Positions 32,593-44,039 of a stretch of 64,000 bases of DNA are shown piece after piece. How positions within the stretch are numbered: the first letter of the stretch is position 1; every line of letters begins with the position of its first letter. The notes below the pieces were generated by a model, which saw nothing but the letters and a program-made list of their open reading frames with translations, was not told where the DNA came from and searched no databases. The position numbers and the translations under genes were made by a program. This stretch comes from Proteles cristata cristata (Eukaryota > Chordata > Mammalia > Carnivora > Hyaenidae), in the NCBI GenBank assembly GCA_017311185.1, contig JAESUZ010003395.1, positions 1,976,285-2,040,284 on the forward strand. Reading direction: 5' to 3'.

Positions 32593-33049
32593 TCAATAAT
32601 CGGGTAGATTTAACAGGACATGATTGGTAATTGAAGTGAAATAACCTCTCATTCAAGTAAAATGGCTTTTGTATAACATATATATGTCTGAGAAGATCAA
32701 AGACTATTTTATGTCTTTTAGATTGACTTATTGCTTAACGGACCCCTTGCATGGAATGCTTTATATTATGTAAACATTTTTATAACTATATTTGGAAATT
32801 GTTTTTAATTATCGATACTTATTTGTAATAAGAAATACAAGCTTTGAGCCTCTGCTAGGTGGCAGTCATCTCTAAATTCTTTCATTAAGACAGTTACTGA
32901 ATTTCAGCACACACACATGCCATGTTGGACAGAGAATTTCTTGATACCTTTTATGTACATATTTTCACACAAAGCATGTTACCTAAACATCACCTAGGAG
33001 TTCCTTGAGAAGTACCTATAGAGTATCAGGAGAACTTATTAAAGCCAGT
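32593..33049. other. unique non-coding sequence
   Basis: AT-rich. Contains a weaker CTCF-like match CTGCTAGGTGGCAG at 32852-32865 (two mismatches at the 5' end). No gene seen. Confidence 0.45.
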
Positions 33050-35279
33050 TTAGCACTCCTGGTGCTTGCCAAAATGGAGTAAGTCCAATGTACCTATTGC
33101 TCCTACTGTTTATAACTAAAAACTCTAGATATTATTTAAAAAGAAACTCTCTGAGGACTCTGAAAAGTTAGCGATAGCAGACAGGTTAATTTCTAATTTT
33201 TTTTTTCCCCAACTTTGACTCAAGCGTGAGATAGTGAAACCTCTGATGGGGAAAGCCTCCCTGAATGCTAATTTGTGTCGGAAAAATCTCAGAGAGGACA
33301 AAGCTGGAGAAGATAGCCCCTTCTTCTCTATAAGAACTGACACAAGTCATGGGCTCACCCATAAGCTGTGAATGTGTATAATAGATATGAACCAGCACAG
33401 GAAAGACTTTGAGAACTGAACTATAACATAAACCAACACCAAGTCCCAGACTAACAGCTAGAGGTATCTATGTAGAAAATGTCTAGAGCAACATAGCAAA
33501 AGCTTTGACATCTTATGAAACCGTGAGCACAAAGGCAAGAAAGGCTTTATCAGCAGAACCTACCAAAATTAAAAAAGGAAAAAAGAAAAAAAGCAACATT
33601 CACCACAGACTTGAATGACACCCAGACTCTCAGTTTCATACAAAATGTCCATGGAAAAATCCAACGACTGGAAAAAAAAAAAACACCCTAAAACAAACCA
33701 GAAAAATATGATGAATTCACAGGCAATAGGAGGTAATAGGAGGAAAAGAAAGAGTCAAATCCACAATTATAGTTAGAGATTTAAAATCCCTCTTCCAATT
33801 ATCAATAAAACAAGTAGAAAGAAAATTAGCAGGGATATGGAAGACCTAAACAATACCATCAACTGATTTGATTGAGATTTGTTGAACATTATACCTAAAA
33901 ACAGCTGTCTTTCCCTCAAAAATAAATAAACATAAATTTTTTTTTAAAAATCTGAAAAGTGTCAAAACAAAAATATTTTGTATTTATTGTCAAAGTGGCA
34001 ACAAACCTATTCCTTTTAGAATGAAGCTACAACAATGTTTAGAGCACAATTCATAGCATTAAATGCTTACATTAGTATGAAGAAAGGACTCAAATCAATG
34101 ATCTAAGCTTCACCTTAAGAAGCCAGCAAAGAAAGACAAATTAGAGAGCAAACATACAAGAAGAAATAATAAAAATAAGAAGAGAAATCAATAAAATTGA
34201 AAACAGAGAAAAACAATAGAAACAAGTCAATAAAACCCAAAGCTGCTTCACTGAAAAGATAAAATAATTGACAAGTCTAAGCCAGCCACACTGACTAATA
34301 AAAAAGGGAGAAGATGCCAATTTTCAATATCTGGAATAAAAAGAAATATTACTACAGATTATCAGATTATAAGGAGCGATTCTAAAATAATAAGAGAATG
34401 CTAAAAAAAATTCTATGCTTATAAATTTGACAATTTAGATGAAATTGTCCAATTACTTGAAAGATGAATACAAACACTCACTTGAGAAGAGCCAGACAGC
34501 TTGAATATCCCCACATCAATTAAAGAAAAATTTTCATTATTAACAACTTTCCAGCAAACAAAAGTCCAGGCCCTAATGGCTCTACCAATAAAGTATACCA
34601 AATATTTAAGAAAAAAATAATATAACTGTCCCACATTCTTACCTAATTTTACATAAAAATGGTTATGGAGGGAACATTTTCCAATGTATTTTGTGAGGCA
34701 GTACCCTCATATGAAAAGCTAGACAAAATTAATGCAAGAAATAAAAAAGTGCCAACCAATGTCTGTCATGTACATGACACAAAAGTATTCAACAAAACAT
34801 TATTATTAAACATTAAACAATATTAGCAAAATAGTTTTTCAGCAATATATAAAAGAATAATAATACATCATGATCCCATGAGCTTTAGTTCATGAATACA
34901 GGCTGGTTCAACATTCAAAAGCCAATCAATGTGATTCACTATAACAGACTAAGGAAGAAAAAGAAGATTCTTTTTTTTTTTTTTAATTTTTTAAATTTAT
35001 TTCTAGGAGAGAGAGAGACAGCATGAGCAGGGGAGGGTCAGAGAGAGAGGGAGTCACAGACTCTGAAACAGGCTCCAGGCTCTGAGCTGGCAGTCATCAC
35101 AGAGCCCGACGCAGGGCTCGAACCCACGAACCGCGAGATCATGACCTAAGCGAAAGTCGGACGCTTAACCGACTAAGCCACCCAGGCGCCCCAAGAAGAT
35201 TCTTTAAAGAGATTAAGAAAAACAACTTGGCAAAATTCAGAATGCAATTTCCCGATAACAATACTGCTGAGGCAGTACC
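33050..35279 (+). mobile_element. old L1, 5' region plus ORF2 endonuclease/RT portion
   Basis: From about 33755 this is clearly diverged L1 ORF2 in forward orientation: CACAATTATAGTTAGAGATT (endonuclease domain), GCATTAAATGCTTACATTAG, CTCAAATCAATGATCTAAGC, ATAAATTTGACAATTTAGAT, AAAGTCCAGGCCCTAATGGC, and TACAGGCTGGTTCAACATTC (RT region). Between 33050 and 33755 the A-rich text resembles an L1 5' region with no recognisable ORF1; that part is uncertain. A tail-like CCTCAAAAATAAATAAACAT at 33917-33936 looks like a severely truncated SINE. The element is cut at 35279 by opposite-strand L1. Confidence 0.75.
34974..35192 (-). mobile_element. young-looking carnivore SINE with perfect TSD
   Basis: Reverse type A SINE close to consensus: ACGCAGGGCTCGAACCCACG, AACCGCGAGATCATGACCTA, AGTCGGACGCTTAACCGACT, CCACCCAGGCGCCCC. 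It retains several CpG sites that normally decay. TSD AAGAAGATTCTTT at 34961-34973 and 35193-35205, 13 of 13 matching. Inserted into L1 ORF2. Confidence 0.97.
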
Positions 35280-35955
35280 CTCATATATTTATTTGCTATC
35301 TGTATAATTTCTTTGGTGAGCTGTCTGTTCATGTCTTTTAACTGGGTTGTTTTCTTATTGTTGGGTTTTAAGGGTTCTTTCTATATTTGGGATACAACTC
35401 TTTTCCTAGATATGTGTTTTGCAAATATTTTCTCCAAGTCAATGATACTTGTCTTTTCACTCTCTTGATGTTGTCTTCAGCAGAGCAGACAATCTTTTTA
35501 ATATTTATTTATTTTTGAGAGAGCAAGCGAGCGAGCAGGCAGGGGCAAAGAGAGGGGGAGACAGAGAATCCAAAGCAGGCTCCAGGCTCTGAGCTGTCAG
35601 CACAGAGCCCAATGCGGGCCTTGAACTCATGGATCACGAGACCATGACCTGAGCTGAGGTTGGACGCTTAACCAACTGAGCCACCCACGAGCCCCTGGAG
35701 CAGACAATTTTAATTCTAAAAAGGTAAAATTTATATGCTTTTAGTGGTGTGTCTAAAAACTGATCACCAAACCTTATGTTACATAAATTGTTTCTAATTT
35801 TTTTCTTTACAAATTTTACAGTATTGTGTTTTATATTTAGTCCTATGACACATTTTGAGCTAATTTTTGTAAAAGCATAAGGCCTGTATCTAGATTTATT
35901 TGTATGGAAATAGGAAATTATGAACTCAACGTTTTTGCATATGGACATCAATTTT
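35280..35955 (-). mobile_element. L1 ORF2 3' fragment, split by a SINE
   Basis: Reverse L1: CATGTCTTTTAACTGGGTTG, TTCTTATTGTTGGGTTTTAA, GTGTTTTGCAAATATTTTCT, then past the SINE CTAAAAACTGATCACCAAAC, TTTGAGCTAATTTTTGTAAA and a terminal CATATGGACATCAA. It abuts the forward L1 on its left at 35279 and a second reverse L1 on its right. Confidence 0.8.
35495..35697 (-). mobile_element. carnivore tRNA-Lys SINE (type A)
   Basis: Reverse SINE: AATATTTATTTATTTTTGAG, CCAGGCTCTGAGCTGTCAGC, ATGCGGGCCTTGAACTCATG, ACTGAGCCACCCACGAGCCC. Target copies are GAGCAGACAATCTTTT near 35483 and GAGCAGACAATTTT at 35698-35711. Inserted in reverse L1. Confidence 0.94.
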
Positions 35956-36110
35956 AGATTCCACATGTAAGTGAGCTCATGTATTTTTTTTTTTTTCTTT
36001 CTGTATCTGGCTTATTTCACTGTATCCAGCATGATGTGTTCCAGCTTAATCCATGTTGTTGCAAATGGCAGAATCTCCATTTTAGGGCTGAATAATAATC
36101 TGTTGTGCGT

Positions 36111-36111
<1 letters not shown>

Positions 36112-36145
<34 letters not shown>
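36112..36145. repeat. (CA)n microsatellite
   Basis: Seventeen uninterrupted CA units inside reverse L1 3' sequence, at the place where L1 has an A-rich ORF2-end stretch. Likely length-polymorphic. Confidence 0.97.
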
Positions 36146-36146
<1 letters not shown>

Positions 36147-36808
36147 TTTATTTATTTGTCACCAACAGAGGTTATTTCCTTATCTTCGCTATGGTGTATA
36201 ATGTTGCTATGGTGTATAATGTTGCATAGGAGTGCAGGTATCACTTTGAGAGCCTGATTTCAATTCTCTTGGATATATATTCAAAATTGGAATTGCTGAC
36301 TTATATGGTAGTTACAGTTTTAGTTTTTTGAGGAATTTCCTTACTGTTTTCTATAATGGCTGTACCAATTTCCACACCCACTAACAGTGTCCAAGAGTTC
36401 TCTTTTCTCCACCTCTTCACTAACACTTGTCATCTTTTACCTTTTGAATACTAGCTAACCTAACAGGTATAAAGTGATACTTCAAAGCTCCAATTTGCAT
36501 TTCTATTATGATTAGTGATGTGAGCAGCTTTTATATATCTATTGGCCATTTGCATGTCTTCTTTGGACAAATGTCTATTCAGATCCTTTGCTCATTTTAA
36601 AAATTGTTTTTTTGTGTGTTTTTTTGCTATTGAGTTGTATGGGTTCCTTATGTATTTTGGACATTAATTCCTTATTAGATATATGGTTTGTGAATACTTT
36701 CTCCTAATCCATAAGTTGCCTTTTTATTTCATTGATTTCTTTTGTTACAATAACTTTGTAGTTTGGTGTCCTGCTTTATTTTTGCTTTTATTTTTTTTAT
36801 TTTATTAT

Positions 36809-36833
36809 GTTGTTGTTGTTGTTGATGTTGTTG
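36809..36833. repeat. (TTG)n short tandem repeat
   Basis: About eight TTG units with one GAT interruption, embedded in reverse L1. Confidence 0.9.
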
Positions 36834-38060
36834 CCTGAGCTTTTGGTGTATCTAAGATACCTAAGAAATGCTTGCAGGACTAGTGTCAAGGAGCTTTTAC
36901 TCTATGTTTTCTTCTAGGAGTTTTACAGTTTCAGGTCTTACATTTGTTTTTTACCAATTTTGGACTGATTTTTGTGCATTGTTTAAGATATGAGTCCAGT
37001 TTCACTCTTCTGTAGATGGATTTCCAGTTTTCCCAATTCCATTTACTGAAAAGACTATCCTTTCTCTGATGAGTATCCTTGGTGCCCTTATGGAAAATTA
37101 GTTGACCATATATGTTTTGTTTCACTTCTGAGCTCTCTATTCTGTCCTATTAGTCTATGTGTCTATGCCAGTACCATATTGTTTTACTATATTTTGTAAT
37201 ACAATCTGAATTTGGGATATGTGATAGCTCCATTTTTCAGGATCGGTTAGGCTATTTGGGCTCTTTTGTAATTCCATAATAGTTTTGGAATTGCTTTTTC
37301 TACTTCTGTGAAAATTTCATTAGAATTTTGACAGGGATTGTATTGAATCTGCATATTACTTTTTTGTGAAGTATTTTTGCATCTTTGTTCATCAGAGATA
37401 TTAGCCTGTAGTTTTTTGTTTGTTTGTTTTTTGTTTTTCCTGTGATGTCTTCATTTGGCTTTTTTATCAGGGTGATGCTATCTTTATAAAATTCGTTTAA
37501 AAGTATTCTTTCTATTTCCATTCTTTGGAGGCTTTTAAGAGGATTAGAATCAATTTTTCTTTGAATGTCTGGTAGAATTCATCCACGAAGCCATCTGGTT
37601 CTCGACTTTTTCTTTTTGGGGAGGTTTTTCATAACTTCAAATCTTCTTATTTATGACTGGTCTGTTTAGGGCTGTCTGTTTTTTCTTGATTCAGTCTTGT
37701 TAACTTGTAGATTTCTAGAAATGTATTCATTTCTTCTAGGTTACTCAATTTGTTTGCAAATCATTATTCAAATAGTCTTTTGTGATCCTTTTAGTTTCTG
37801 AGACATCTGTTGTAATATCTCCTTTTCATTTCTGATTTGACATATCTGAATCTTCTTTTTTCTTAGTCTAACTAAAAGTTTATTGATTTTATTTATTTAA
37901 AAAATTTATGTTTTTTTTATTCTAGTCACTGATTATTTCATCTCTTGTATTTATTATTTTCTTCTTTCTGTTGACTTTGGATTTAGTTTGTTTTTCTTTT
38001 TTTAGTTTCTGAGGTATAAAGTTAGGTCAAGATCTTTCTTCCTTTTAACATAGGCTTTAC

Positions 38061-38344
38061 TGAAAGGTAGCGTGTTTTGTATCAGCATGAAAACAAGTTT
38101 CCGTTGTTCCTTCCCATCATAGAGATCATAGAGTAAGAAAGAATGAAACATGATTTGGCAGTCCTCTGTTTATAAGAGTACTTTAGTGACTCTAAATATG
38201 GAAAATCTAGAAATAGGGACTTGGTGCCTATAGAGGCCTTGGAAACTAGACAGTTTACAAGGATAGGCATTCAAAATGGGGGCCAGAGATAAAGAGAACT
38301 TTGATGCAAATCCTCAAAATCAAAGTAGGGGGTACCAGTGGTTG
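38061..38344. other. unique non-coding sequence
   Basis: Spacer between L1 and LTR. No gene or repeat recognised. Confidence 0.45.
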
Positions 38345-38845
38345 ATTATGTAATGGCCATGAATACCTCCAAATCCAATATGTACAACTCTTTACAGTGT
38401 GGCACTGACATGTCTCCCCTCCAGAGGTAAAATCTCCTTCCTACCCCCTTGAATCTGAGTTGGTCTGGTGATTTGTTTTGTTCAATAAAATGTGGCAGAG
38501 AAGCCTTTGTGTCAGTTCTGGAGCTTTGTCCTTAAAAGGCCATACAGCTTCCATGTTCACCTTATTGGCACATTGCCTTGACACTGTCACAGAAGGAAAT
38601 CCATCTTGCCTCCTGGAGGGAAAGAGACCGCATGGAGAAAAACCAAGATGGTCTAGGCAATAGTCAGCTCCAACATGTGAGTTCTTAAGAACTTTCAACC
38701 CAGCCGTCCCTCCAACTAAATCCAATAGCATAAGTAGATCTAAGCTGGACCGTGCAGGTAACACAATGATTGTGAGAAACAACTGCTGTTTCCCAGTACA
38801 AAGCTTTAAGGTCATTTGTTATACAGCAGAAGACAACTGATTGAA
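38345..38845 (+). mobile_element. ERVL-MaLR-type solo LTR
   Basis: CTGACATGTCTCCCCTCCAG, AGAGGTAAAATCTCC, CCCCTTGAATCTGAGTTGGT, CTGGTGATTTGTTTTGTTCA, ATAAAATGTGGCAGAGAAGC, GGCCATACAGCTTCCATG and the 3' end GTCATTTGTTATACAGCAGA then ACAACTGATTGAAC follow the order of an old mammalian MaLR-type LTR. No internal region. The overlapping minus frame of 124 codons is a by-product. Confidence 0.65.
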
Positions 38846-39204
38846 CACAATGAAACAGAAATATTTATGTTTTGAGGTTGAAGGAACCATGCATAAGCCC
38901 ACTTAATGAGCTCTGAAGCCTTGTTTTCTAAGCAGTGAGGGCTTAGGAACTGGATAACTGAATATAATTTGGATAAGTGAACAGAAGAAAGGAAGGTGTT
39001 CCAGGCAGGTGAAACAGCATGGGCAGAGGCAAGAGTCAGGACAAGGAAACAAAAAAGCTCCTCCCTTCATGCATTTTCTTCTCCGAAGTAGTTCTGTGCT
39101 CCTCCCTAAATATTCCAAGGTTTTCCTCCACAGGGGATATCTTTTAGTGTTTTCATCTCAAAGAATAGAATTAGATAAGTTCTTAGAGGCGGATAAATAA
39201 AAAG
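38846..39204. other. unique non-coding sequence
   Basis: No repeat family recognised. Short frames only. Confidence 0.45.
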
Positions 39205-39435
39205 GAATCTAACAGTCAGTGAGCGTTTACTGTGATATTTGATACTGATTAATCTCATTTAATCACCAAAACATTCCTGTGCCCTAGGTACTTTTTCCTA
39301 TTTCACAGTAGAGGAAACTAAAGCTCAGAGAGATTAAGTAACTTACCAAAGTTCACTGCATTAGTAAGTGGTATTATTTTGTTTGTTTCTATTCCAAATT
39401 CCATGCATTACCATAACCACTACCTCCCAGACTCT
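39205..39435 (-). mobile_element. MIR SINE
   Basis: Reverse MIR over most of its length: CAGTGAGCGTTTACTGTGAT, AATCTCATTTAATCACCAAA, CCCTAGGTACTTTTTCCTAT, TTCACAGTAGAGGAAACTAA, AGCTCAGAGAGATTAAGTAA and CTTACCAAAGTTCACTGC. One of the better-preserved MIRs here. Confidence 0.85.
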
Positions 39436-39599
39436 ATTACCAATGCTTACTTTATTTCCTAGAACAATCCAGGTACTCAAAGGATCTCTATGATGGAATT
39501 TAGAGTATGATCTTACATGACAGGACTTTCATTAATCTTTTACTCTAGTTATATTATCAGATAATTTTTTTGTGCACAGCCCACTTCCTTTATGTGTCC

Positions 39600-39720
39600 A
39601 TTAATTCACTACTCAGCCATTCATTAATTCGTTTAACGAATATGTATTGAGCACCTCCTAAGTACCAGCTTTCTAGGCACTAGGTACACAACGGTGAGGG
39701 GAAACACTCACATGCACATG
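39600..39720 (+). repeat. ancient interspersed repeat fragment
   Basis: CATTAATTCGTTTAACGAAT, ATGTATTGAGCACCTCCTAA and TTTCTAGGCACTAGGTACAC resemble a common mammal-wide repeat beginning 'attcaacaaatatttattgagcacct'. Family not assigned. Confidence 0.5.
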
Positions 39721-42700
39721 AATACTCACACTCCCAGAGTCTCTGACTTCTGCGTGGTGAATTTTGGTCATTTCTTTGTCTTTACCAGAGATAACGTGGG
39801 TAGGAGTATAAGCCCCTTATATCACGAAGTTAGTTTCTCACTCATTTGTTTCTAACTCAGCTTGGTCTCTGGACAAAACAATGGGGGTAGATAATGTGTT
39901 TGAATTTCTTTGTTTCTCCTCAATGAATAATGGAGTGCCCCCTCCTAGACTGTGGAGCAGAATTTACTAACAATCCCTTGTTTATTTTTAGGAATTACAA
40001 TGGTTATAACATATCTTTGCTACCTGTAAAACACACGAAGTCTGGTTGGAATGATTTAAACTGATCTGAAAAATTCAATTATTCTATAACACATATCAAA
40101 ACCCCTGGAACTTAACTGAAATGTGCATCTAAGTCGGACCACAGTCTCCTGAAGTCTCTATGGCAAGTTTGTCAAAAGTTGGAGAGTGTCATTTATTCCC
40201 AGCTGTTTCTAAGGTTCCCAACTTCCACCCCCCATACATCGTCTGAGATTCTTGGCTGAGAGAGCTGTTTGTTTCCTTATTTAGCAAAAACTAGCACAGC
40301 TCTGCTAGGCAGAGGGACAAGCTGGAATTTGCAAGTCTCTGTGATATCACCCAGGCAATTGCCAAGTTGTCACAGGTGTACACGACAAGAGCAGTGGGAA
40401 GAGAGCGCCATGGACTAGTGTGGACCTGGATGCTGGGGCCCCATCCAAAATGTTCCACACTTGTTCCTGCATCTGTTAGAGAAAATCTGCTTCTCGTGCT
40501 CGGCAGAGGCGGGGGTCGCGGGTCCTACTTGCAGTTTACAAGACATGTGAGTCAGCAATTATAAGCAGAACTGTTGACAGAGAGTTGCTGGATTATCAAG
40601 CCACAGAGAAAAGAATGGCAAGAGTAACTGGAAAGAGAAAGAAATCCAAACTGGTGAGTTTTCTGAAAAGCAGAGAATAAAACTGAGAGATTCGTCTTAT
40701 TTTTAAAAGCTGCTGAGTTGGTCTCACTTCTTTGCTAACTGAATCTCTCAGTGATCCCCCTCAAGACTTGAATTCCTGACCTGAACTGAAGGGGAAATGC
40801 AGAGGCTCATCTTACCGACAGGTGGACAGGTGGCTAAACAGGTATGGCATTTCTGTTTCAGGTCAGCTTTATATGGTACTTAATTGAATAATATCACCTC
40901 TCACTTTTTTTTTTCCTTCCCCCTCATTGATCAAGCTGCTTTTGAGAAAAGTGATACTTTGCATATCTGGCTAAGTGCTGTTAACAGCCTCTGCCTGCGG
41001 TTTGTTAAAATTAAAAAAAAAAAAAAAAAAAAAGTGTGATCTTGCCGGAGAAGTAATTTGCTTCTCTCCAACCAATGATGGCTTGTACTTTATGCAAATT
41101 GGTATCTAGGGACAACAAATCCCATTTAATACATATGCATAGTTCATAAAAAAAACGACGTGAGAGAAAGAGGAAAAAAAGATAAAGCAACGAGTCAGCA
41201 AAAGAACAGGTTCCGAGGAAATTTATTGTCCCAAATTGGACATTTGTAACAGATGATGTGAACAAGTGTTAACTTTGTTTTCAGCAGCTCTTCACGTACA
41301 TTCACTAGACATCACACAGATTATGTTTTAAGGATCTGAACTGTAATAAAAAAAAGTGTCTATGGGCTTTAGAGTGTTGTGTTCCATATGGTTAGGGAAG
41401 TATGGAGTTATTGCGACAAGCATCTTGTGAAGCTCATTACGCGCGGTGGTGTTAGATGCGAATTGCCGCGCATAGCTATAGGGTACGTACATGACATCCC
41501 ACAGTCAGCAGATAGCAACTGGAAATGAAAGATATGAAGGCACAGAGTACAGCTTCAGGGAACATGTTAGACAAAACATCTGCTGGTATCAGAACACTGC
41601 ATTATCAGATCATTGTGGCCATGAATTTTTTATAAAGACACTTTTTTTCCCAAACCACAACTTTGAAAGTGACATTTTGTGCAAAAAGTTTTTGACTGAA
41701 GTGTGATGTCAGGAGGAAGTCCAGTGCTGTGATTCATTGTGGGGAGAGCCCACACTGATGGCCCGAGAAAACTCCTTTTTGCAAAACGGGGCAATATCTG
41801 CTAGCAGAATCCATGCTGTAGTGCTTGTACATGGGGATGCTTAAGCAAGAAAGTTTTCTAAGCACAAACATGACAGAGGTGCACTGCCCTTTCATACCGC
41901 TCGATCTGGGGAGTGGTCCGTATTCTAGAACATCCGCTCAGTACTTTCTTTTCTCCTGAGGACAGTGTCGGTCACTAGCTCCCATTAAGCAAGCAGGCCA
42001 TGTTCCATCAACTCACCTCTTGTGCCCTGCTTGATAATGGCAGCCATTAACAAACCATTTCTCGTCTCAAGAAATCTTGCGACTTCTGCCTAAGAGTGCT
42101 CTTCATTGAGGGAAACATGCATGGATGAAACACTAGTCAAGTTCTGAAACTTGGGAGTGTGTGGTGTATATGTCAGCACCCCACAGTCCTTAGGAGATGG
42201 TGAGATGATGGCTTGGAGAGAGGGAAGGAGTGAGGAGACGTTGCTCACCTTGAGAAAGATCATAGGTCCTGATATTTAGGTCCCATTATAGGATGTCACA
42301 TAACTCATCTTGGGAGATAATAAAGTGCTTCTAAAAGCATTATGACTTATGGAAGAACCAGACTATCTGCAGTCATGTTTCTGTTAATGTGGCTCTGAGA
42401 AATGGAATAATTTCACTGATTCAGACCACCCAGGCCATAGGGTAAAGGGATAAACATATTTCTCTTGAAAGATCTAATGCAAAAGAGCAGTAGAGAAAGA
42501 AAGAGTTCAAAGACCAGTGGAAAGCCCTGAAATGGATTCTGGATACCTGAGAGGAAGTATTTTCCTCTGCTGGTCAATCTGCAATTTAACCTTCTCTTCA
42601 GTAAACCAGTGGATTTCTCTTTTGGCCCATTAGAGTAGTGACATGCTGGATAAGATCAGAATATGAAGTTGGGAAATACTTAAGAGTCAGAATCCATTCC

Positions 42701-43621
42701 TTTGTGTCCGTAGATGTGCAGGAATATCTGTAGAGTAACTGGCAATAGTTCCAGACACGAGAGAGAAATGTAAGAGATACTCTTGAGTGAGTAAATACCA
42801 TACAGAGAAGCTTCTACTTCACAGTTCCACCCCCAAGCTGTTCTCTCATCACTCTAAACATCCCACCCCCATTTTCTCTTCCTCTTATTTCCTTTTTTCT
42901 TTCTTATCTTTTAGCAAAGGCAAGGCGGGAAAGAGGGTTTGTTTTTCCTTCATAATTCTTTTTCTGTGTTGCTCTGTAGAAGAGGTATTGATACAGAGAA
43001 ATATTCTATGAGAAAAACATCTGTTCCCTGCCAGTCTCTATGACAGCTTGGATGAGCCATCAATTAATTGGATATAGGGGGACCTGAAAAATCATTCATT
43101 CATACCTTCAACAAATATCTCTTAAGCAACTGGTTACTGTGAATGACTTTTGCCGAAAGAACTAAATTACTGCTTTCTATATTCATTTTGGAATGAATAA
43201 GTAACGACTTAGTAAGTAATACTCAGAACAGAGGAACAAAGAGAGTTAAGTAACCTTGAATCTGTCTTTGTCTTGAGAACATTTCCTGTTCCAAGTAAAT
43301 GTGGCTTTGGATTTCTTGATTTCTGAGGATGTGGGAAAAAAAGTCTAGGGGTCACCCTAAGTGGGAAATCTAATATGAGACACTCCTGCATATGACTAGC
43401 CCTCCAAAAGCCATATACTCAGTGTATATAAAGCAGAAGTAAACAGAAGCCAGTCACCAGCCCATCACCAGCCCACCATCCTTCCCAAAGGGAGGAATAA
43501 AACTGCATATTTGGAGACTCTGCACAGGATGCAAGAGAGATACATTCCCTTAAAATTCATAACCACAAACCAGTTATGACGTGGTTATGTCACAGAAAAC
43601 TCATACTGTATGGGGTGTCAA

Positions 43622-43623
<2 letters not shown>
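39721..43623. other. long unique non-coding stretch
   Basis: Nearly 4 kb without an assignable transposable element, the longest such run in the AT-rich half. Holds an A21 tract (41013-41033) and a CpG-dense patch (41413-41490). Frames up to 84 codons; none recognised. A fragment near 43085-43135 resembles the ancient repeat seen at 39600. Confidence 0.5.
41413..41490. promoter_or_regulatory. small CpG-dense patch, function unknown
   Basis: About eight CpGs in under 80 bases (TTGCGACAAG, ATTACGCGCGGTGG, ATGCGAATTGCCGCGCATAG, GGTACGTACATG), in surroundings where CpG is rare. Not part of a recognised repeat. Too short for a classical CpG island. Confidence 0.35.

Positions 43624-43661
<38 letters not shown>
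43624..43661. repeat. (CA)n microsatellite
   Basis: About 19 CA units without interruption, flanked by unique sequence. A good candidate polymorphic marker. Confidence 0.97.
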
Positions 43662-44039
43662 GAACACACATGTGTATGCATGAAGAATTTCGTAAAAATC
43701 CCAGGACGGTGGCAGAGACTGGACAGTTTCTTTCTAGTGGAATCCGTCTTTAATATAGGCCTCCAGGAATCCCTACAAATAAAGTTTCAAGAAATATATG
43801 CAAAATGCACAACAAAACAAGATACCATGAGTAAGAATCACTAAAATTTGTGGGCAATGTAAGCAGATAAAGACCTCAATAAATAAATAAATCAGATATT
43901 AAATATAAACTAAAAATGTGGAATCAAATTCTAAGAAAGCAAATAAAAGTGAAATTATAAAAAAGGTAAATATTATAAAATGTGAAAGTGTATTTGAACA
44001 AGAAACAAACATAACTTCTAGAAAAAACATATAACCCAA
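43662..44039. other. A-rich sequence, unassigned
   Basis: A-rich, with an ATAAATAAATAAATC run near 43880. It may be the worn 5' part of the L1-like segment that follows; I cannot support this further. Confidence 0.35.

Larger units (their letters stand above)
35956..38060 (-). mobile_element. L1 LINE with internal RT deletion
   Basis: Reverse L1 starting at its 3' UTR/ORF2 end (TTCCACATGTAAGTGAGCTC, TGTTGCAAATGGCAGAATCT) and running to the ORF2 middle (ATTCTAGTCACTGATTATTT, TTTAACATAGGCTTTA). A (CA)n expansion sits at 36112-36145. The minus-strand frame 37521-37300 encodes recognisable ORF2p text ([13 protein letters not shown], then [17 protein letters not shown]) but passes directly to [12 protein letters not shown], which normally lies several hundred residues further on. 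The RT palm with its FADD motif is therefore missing. Confidence 0.85.

Noticed and set aside
33050..38060. Opposed L1s at 35279 as a second twin-priming inversion
   Set aside because: The order is forward then reverse on the plus strand, which does not fit twin priming in either insertion orientation, and the segments' L1 positions are not complementary. Independent insertions are simpler.
41013..41033. A21 tract as the tail of a processed pseudogene
   Set aside because: No coding similarity upstream and no target duplication could be found.
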